Under the pieces are notes generated by a model, which was given only the letters and a program-made list of their open reading frames with translations, did not search any database and was not told where the DNA came from. Shown in pieces: positions 59,861 through 64,000 of a DNA stretch of 64,000 bases. Position numbers and translations under genes: made by a program. The stretch is from the NCBI GenBank assembly GCA_959347315.1, contig OY365806.1, positions 33,658,054-33,722,053 of the forward strand, read 5' to 3'. The first letter of the stretch is position 1. Every line of letters begins with the position of its first letter. The DNA comes from Bimastos eiseni. Lineage: Eukaryota; Annelida; Clitellata; Crassiclitellata; Lumbricidae.

Positions 59861-60296
59861 ATTAAAATTGACCAGAAAAGTGCTCATGATCAGACACCTT
59901 GATCTCGCAACTATCTCTTGGATAAAGATATTCAAATAAATTAAGTGTCAACAAGATAATTCCACTCAGAAACTGGCGGACAACAGCTTTCACCATGAAA
60001 TTCACAATTATCGTATCAAGTAGACCATATAACTTGCCTTAGGGACACATATCCGGGAATCTAAGTACAGCTTATAATCTCTAGTCATCAGCAAGCCAGT
60101 CAGACAGCCGACCGATTTCCTTGCTCGGTCTACACCACTCTACAACCATTTAGTAACCGTCATGAGACCCTCCAACCCGTCTGTGTAGGTGCTAAATATA
60201 CACAAATGTCTATAGGATTTGGGCCACGATTTTTTGCGATGTATTTCCATTTGTCTATGTCCTGACCATGTACAGTGCCTTGAATACGGCAATGTA

Positions 60297-60315
60297 TATA
60301 TATATATATATAGAC
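60297..60315. repeat. Short TA microsatellite
   Basis: (TA)n of about 19 bp between LINE remnants. Confidence 0.8.
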
Positions 60316-61559
60316 GGGATGCTGAAGTCCAAGCCAATGCTCTGACGTCAGCAGATATACAGAGGAAGAAATGAATACATTTTATGAACTGCTTCAGCAG
60401 ATAATACACGGCATTACCAGACATGAAATAAGCGTGCGTCACTGCGTGGGAGTTGAAAGGTTGGCAGAGACAGTGATACCTGGAGAGGAACCGTTGGTAA
60501 ATTCGAATGGGGAGACAAGATTGAGGCGGAGATAAACATATCCGCTGATTTGAGGATAACGAGCACTATCTTCGAACAATAGAAGCCTCGAGGGCAATGG
60601 ACAATTGAACATGGACATCAAGCGATGAAATGATAAGTGACCTGTTAGGCTGTAACTTAGCCGTCTGCCTGCCTGACTCTTTGGATTTTGACCCTCTGCC
60701 TATCGATTCTGTTTTGATTAAGTGCCTGTAAATAGGCTGGTTCCCGCGACTTGGCATTGTGGGCGCTGCAGAAATGCTGGGATTACGATTACGACTACTG
60801 TAATATACAAGAGATGTACACGTAGCTTGAGTGTGACAAACTGCAGATCATTTGAAGTACACATTGATTCCGATCACAAACTAACAATAACCATATTGAA
60901 AATGAGATTGAGGAGAAAAATCCGACCACCAAAAAACACAAAGAATGATACAGGTAACTGACAGACAACCGATAAAATTATGCAGACAAGATAGAAAGGA
61001 AGATACAGATGAACGATCAGGACAACATAGAAATCATGTAGCCAAACATGCGAAATGGAACAAAAGCAGCAGCCAACTACATGACAATCAACCGAAGGAA
61101 CAATGGCTATATGGATGTCAGACGAATAATATATAATGACTTTGAAAAAGAAAAAAACATAGCCAAACAACAAGCTTACACTGTAGACTGGAAACAAAAT
61201 TTAACTGGCTAGCCAGAGGAACGAGACTTTGAAAAGGGACGAAAACAACTGGATTGAGAAATAAATCAAAGAAGTTTAGGAAGTTTTCAAGATAAATAGA
61301 ATGCAATAAGTATATAGCAACATATATAACTATGTATGAGAAATTTGAGCTAACAGTCGCATAAATCAAAGTCGAAAAAGGTAAAATACTAGCAGGCATT
61401 CAAACATACATGTAGGCTACATAAGCGATGATATGAACAATTTGACTACTAAACATCGACACAACTAATTACCATACTGTTCTCACAAAGTTACAATTAT
61501 CAAAAGAGAAGGACAGACACCAAATATCCACACGAAGAGGTAAGAGATTCTATTAACAA

Positions 61560-63060
61560 AATGGAAACGGAATAAAGAATCCAGCATGTTTATGGAATCA
61601 CCACGAAACTACTTCAAGAAGGAGGAGAAACTGTTGCTAAAGCTATGTATAACGTTGTTACAGAGATTCAATACTGGGATTAATTGATAATCGTCCAAAT
61701 ATACAATAGAAAAGAAGATCAACTAGACTGCAAAACTTATAAAGGCAATAGTCTACATAGAATTCCAGGAAAAGTCTTTACCAAGATCAAAAGAAACAGG
61801 CTTAAACAATATGTTGAGAGCACTTGGAGAAGCACAAGCCAGGTTAACGCCAGGAAGAAGCACAATTGATCAATTCTTCACAATGGGACAGACACTTGAA
61901 AAAGAGCACAGCATATGATCATAAAGTCTTCATCAATTCATTGACATCAAGCAAGCATTGGACATTATATATAGCATATGATGGAGTTTGGAGAGCGTAT
62001 CAAAATGTCACCATACGAAAGCAATTGATCAAAGTTCCAAAATCATCAAGAACAATACAACAATAAAGGCAGATAAAAGAACACAGACTACTTTCACACG
62101 AAAACAAGAGAGCGACAGGGATGCTTTTTTATTGTCAAACCTATCTAACTTGTTATTGAAAGCATTGATGTCACTCCGTCTTATCGCCGAGGTAGTAATC
62201 AAATTAAATTAAATTAGATCATATGGGGCATTATAGATGGATGGGGAAAATCTGCCATATACTGATAACATTCTACTCATCACTCGAAGCGGACTAGAAC
62301 AACATGATAATTATTACGGCACAGATTGAGGAAACAAGTGGAATATTCGGCCTAATTATCAACACAGAGAAAACCAAAACAGTGGTGATTGAAAAGACCA
62401 AAGTGACACCAATGGCCATCACAATCAAAGAAGAAGCCATATGAGAATAAAACAATTCTTCGTCTATATCTAAGAAAGCTAATAAAGGCAGATGGCAGCA
62501 ACGAGTAAGACATACAAGGGGTCGTTGCATGGACGCGCATCGTAAGCATTTTAAATCCTTTGTTTTCCATATCCTTACGTAGAAGTAAAAGATTAACAAG
62601 GAAAATCAAGATAAAAAACCAGCGAGACGATGACACAACCAATTTCCCAAACGGATCTGAGTGTTGGATATTGGACAATGCGAAAGCTAGATGAGACGGG
62701 AATTCTTAAAGCAAAGATGAGTTGGCTGCAGACGATCGCCTAAAGACCACGTAAATATGAAACGATCACATTGACTATAATTACAATAAGACATGCATTA
62801 GGCATCTAAACCGCTCGGATAGACAAAGCGTTCAACGAAACCTATATATGATGGTTTGGACATGTAGAGAGAAGACCATGGAGTTGACCGAATCCTACAC
62901 AATGCAATACACGAGCGACTCGATCATAGATGATATTCATGAGGATTTGTCATCACTTGGACTGACACTGCCTCTGACTAAGGATCGCAATGGTCTTAAC
63001 AAATGCCCGATGATAATGGAGGTAAATTTTTTTTAACAATCGCGGCCAAATGGTTGATAT
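61560..63060 (+). mobile_element. Decayed RTE-like LINE ORF2 (reverse transcriptase)
   Basis: RT motifs appear in the right order over shifting frames: NSLHRIPGKVFTKI--NRLKQYVE (61760-61830), STIDQFFTMGQTLEK with AYDGVWR (61860-62000), a LLITRSGLEQ-type stretch with IEETSGIFGLIINTEKTK (62270-62400), KADGSNE-DIQG-VAWTR (62480-62540), GSECW-LDNAKAR (62655-62690) and the terminal part near 62830-63050. Numerous stops and frameshifts, and loss of the catalytic FADD-type core, show it is dead. Its 3' end resembles that at 59.6-59.85 kb, so both belong to one family. Confidence 0.75.
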
Positions 63061-63069
63061 CAGGGACTG

Positions 63070-64000
63070 ATTATGATGATGATGATTTTTACAATGATTC
63101 AAATGCAACAATATGCATGTATATGCCAAGACAGGATTTGAAGTCACCTGCCCCAGATTCAGAATACAGAGATTCAGAAGGTCAAAGGGCAGCTTATGCT
63201 TCCTCTGGTTTCAACTGGTTGTATATGTATGCTCCGGATCTCTCTGTTTTTGTATCCGTGCATGTGTCTGTATGTAGGTTTCTATGTGTGCGTCTCTCTC
63301 TCTGTCGTTGATGCTTTATTTTGGTGGTGACTTATCGAAACGGAATCTGATGAAATAGTTCTGGTCTTATTCGACATTTTTATATAGAAACGCAAACGCC
63401 TGTGGCAGAATGAATGAAGGAGAGGAGGAGAAGAAGCAGAGAAGAATTAGGCCTACAGTAAGAGGAATCCTAAAACGAAGAGCAGGAGGATGAGGACTTT
63501 GAAGAAAAGTCAAAGCAGTGTAAACAAGAAAGACAAGATGACGAAAGGAAGAGAGGAGAATGGGAACAGTGGAAGAATGAATGAAGATGTAGATCTTACC
63601 ATGGACCCCTCTAGCCTAAGTATAAAAGGAAGAGGAAGGGAAAATATGGAGGTAGGTAAAGGAATATAAATCCAGGAGAATCACGTGCATACTCAGTGGG
63701 TTTTCCTTTCTTCGCAATATATATGATATGTCAGCCCATGTCTGATTGTATCTCTCTGTATGCAACGTTGTTTGTGAATGTATGTGTGCGTGAGTTTGTG
63801 TTGTCTTTGAGAACGGGTCTGGATTATGTGAGTCGCAGTCAACTGTCGGAAGAAAGAAACGGTTGACGAACGCCAGCCAATCAGCAAGCATCATTTCCAG
63901 GTCAGAGTCAGTCGGCAGAGGTCACGCATCCGCCCTGCACAACCAACACGGCAGCCTACGTAACAGCCTGAGTCCCTGACCTGTCATAACCTTTGCCTAA
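63070..64000. other. Window end, no gene recognised
   Basis: Low-complexity CTGT and GA-rich stretches (63250-63310, 63410-63660). A minus-strand frame at 63894 (MMLADWLAFVNRF...) has no acceptor in the right register upstream and no recognisable family. A gene could begin beyond the edge. Confidence 0.4.

Noticed and set aside
63616..63894. Possible exon MMLADWLAFVNRF...
   Set aside because: An in-frame stop lies shortly upstream, there is no AG acceptor in register, and no family resemblance.

Overview
This is a 64-kb piece of a metazoan nuclear genome. It is AT-rich, with large introns carrying GT-AG junctions and animal gene families: eIF5A, an inositol-dehydrogenase-like oxidoreductase, an Ovo zinc-finger factor and a plakin. 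It is dense in microsatellites, MITEs, hAT-type elements and LINE debris. The style suggests a marine invertebrate (lophotrochozoan or invertebrate deuterostome), but the sequence alone does not fix the phylum. No bacterial operon, phage, CRISPR or rRNA is visible.

Layout. 1-4.8 kb: non-coding, with a roughly 140-bp tandem repeat (1.6-2.1 kb), a TE remnant (2.7-3.0 kb) and an inverted-repeat MITE (4.28-4.74 kb) just upstream of the first gene. 4.85-8.77 kb (+): complete four-exon eIF5A, 165 aa. 8.8-13.5 kb: eIF5A 3' flank, LINE and SINE-like fragments and a hairpin MITE. 13.5-18.4 kb (+): complete seven-exon Gfo/Idh/MocA oxidoreductase, 341 aa, with an intronic hAT-like MITE. 18.4-24.1 kb: repeats, including a longer relative of that MITE with extra internal sequence, and a 42-bp palindromic satellite. 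24.15-29.88 kb (-): complete four-exon Ovo/OVOL gene, 588 aa, four C2H2 fingers. 29.9-33.9 kb: intergenic with a LINE tail. 33.94-51.83 kb (-): a plakin-family gene assembled from at least nine exons, with plakin-domain spectrin repeats, a partial SH3 and three plectin-repeat modules. Its introns hold two hAT MITEs, a TA-flanked MITE, an 8-bp-TSD hAT transposon, a higher-order satellite, a 270-bp GA tract and a probable 5.3-kb nested element. 51.8-64 kb: gene-poor, with microsatellites, TE remnants and a decayed LINE (59.3-63.1 kb).

The four genes have no shared pathway. Two face right and two face left, as expected for ordinary animal synteny. The most interesting material is non-genic: (i) a MITE family with 8-bp duplications whose longer copy at 19.8-22.2 kb keeps about 1.6 kb of internal ORF-bearing sequence absent from the short copies; (ii) a 5.3-kb element with CACTGTTA ends and inverted subterminal arrays, enclosing exon-like sequence; (iii) a 42-bp satellite of nested palindromes open in several frames; (iv) a strong excess of the palindrome TAGGCCTA; (v) a compact plakin gene whose SH3 lacks its middle.
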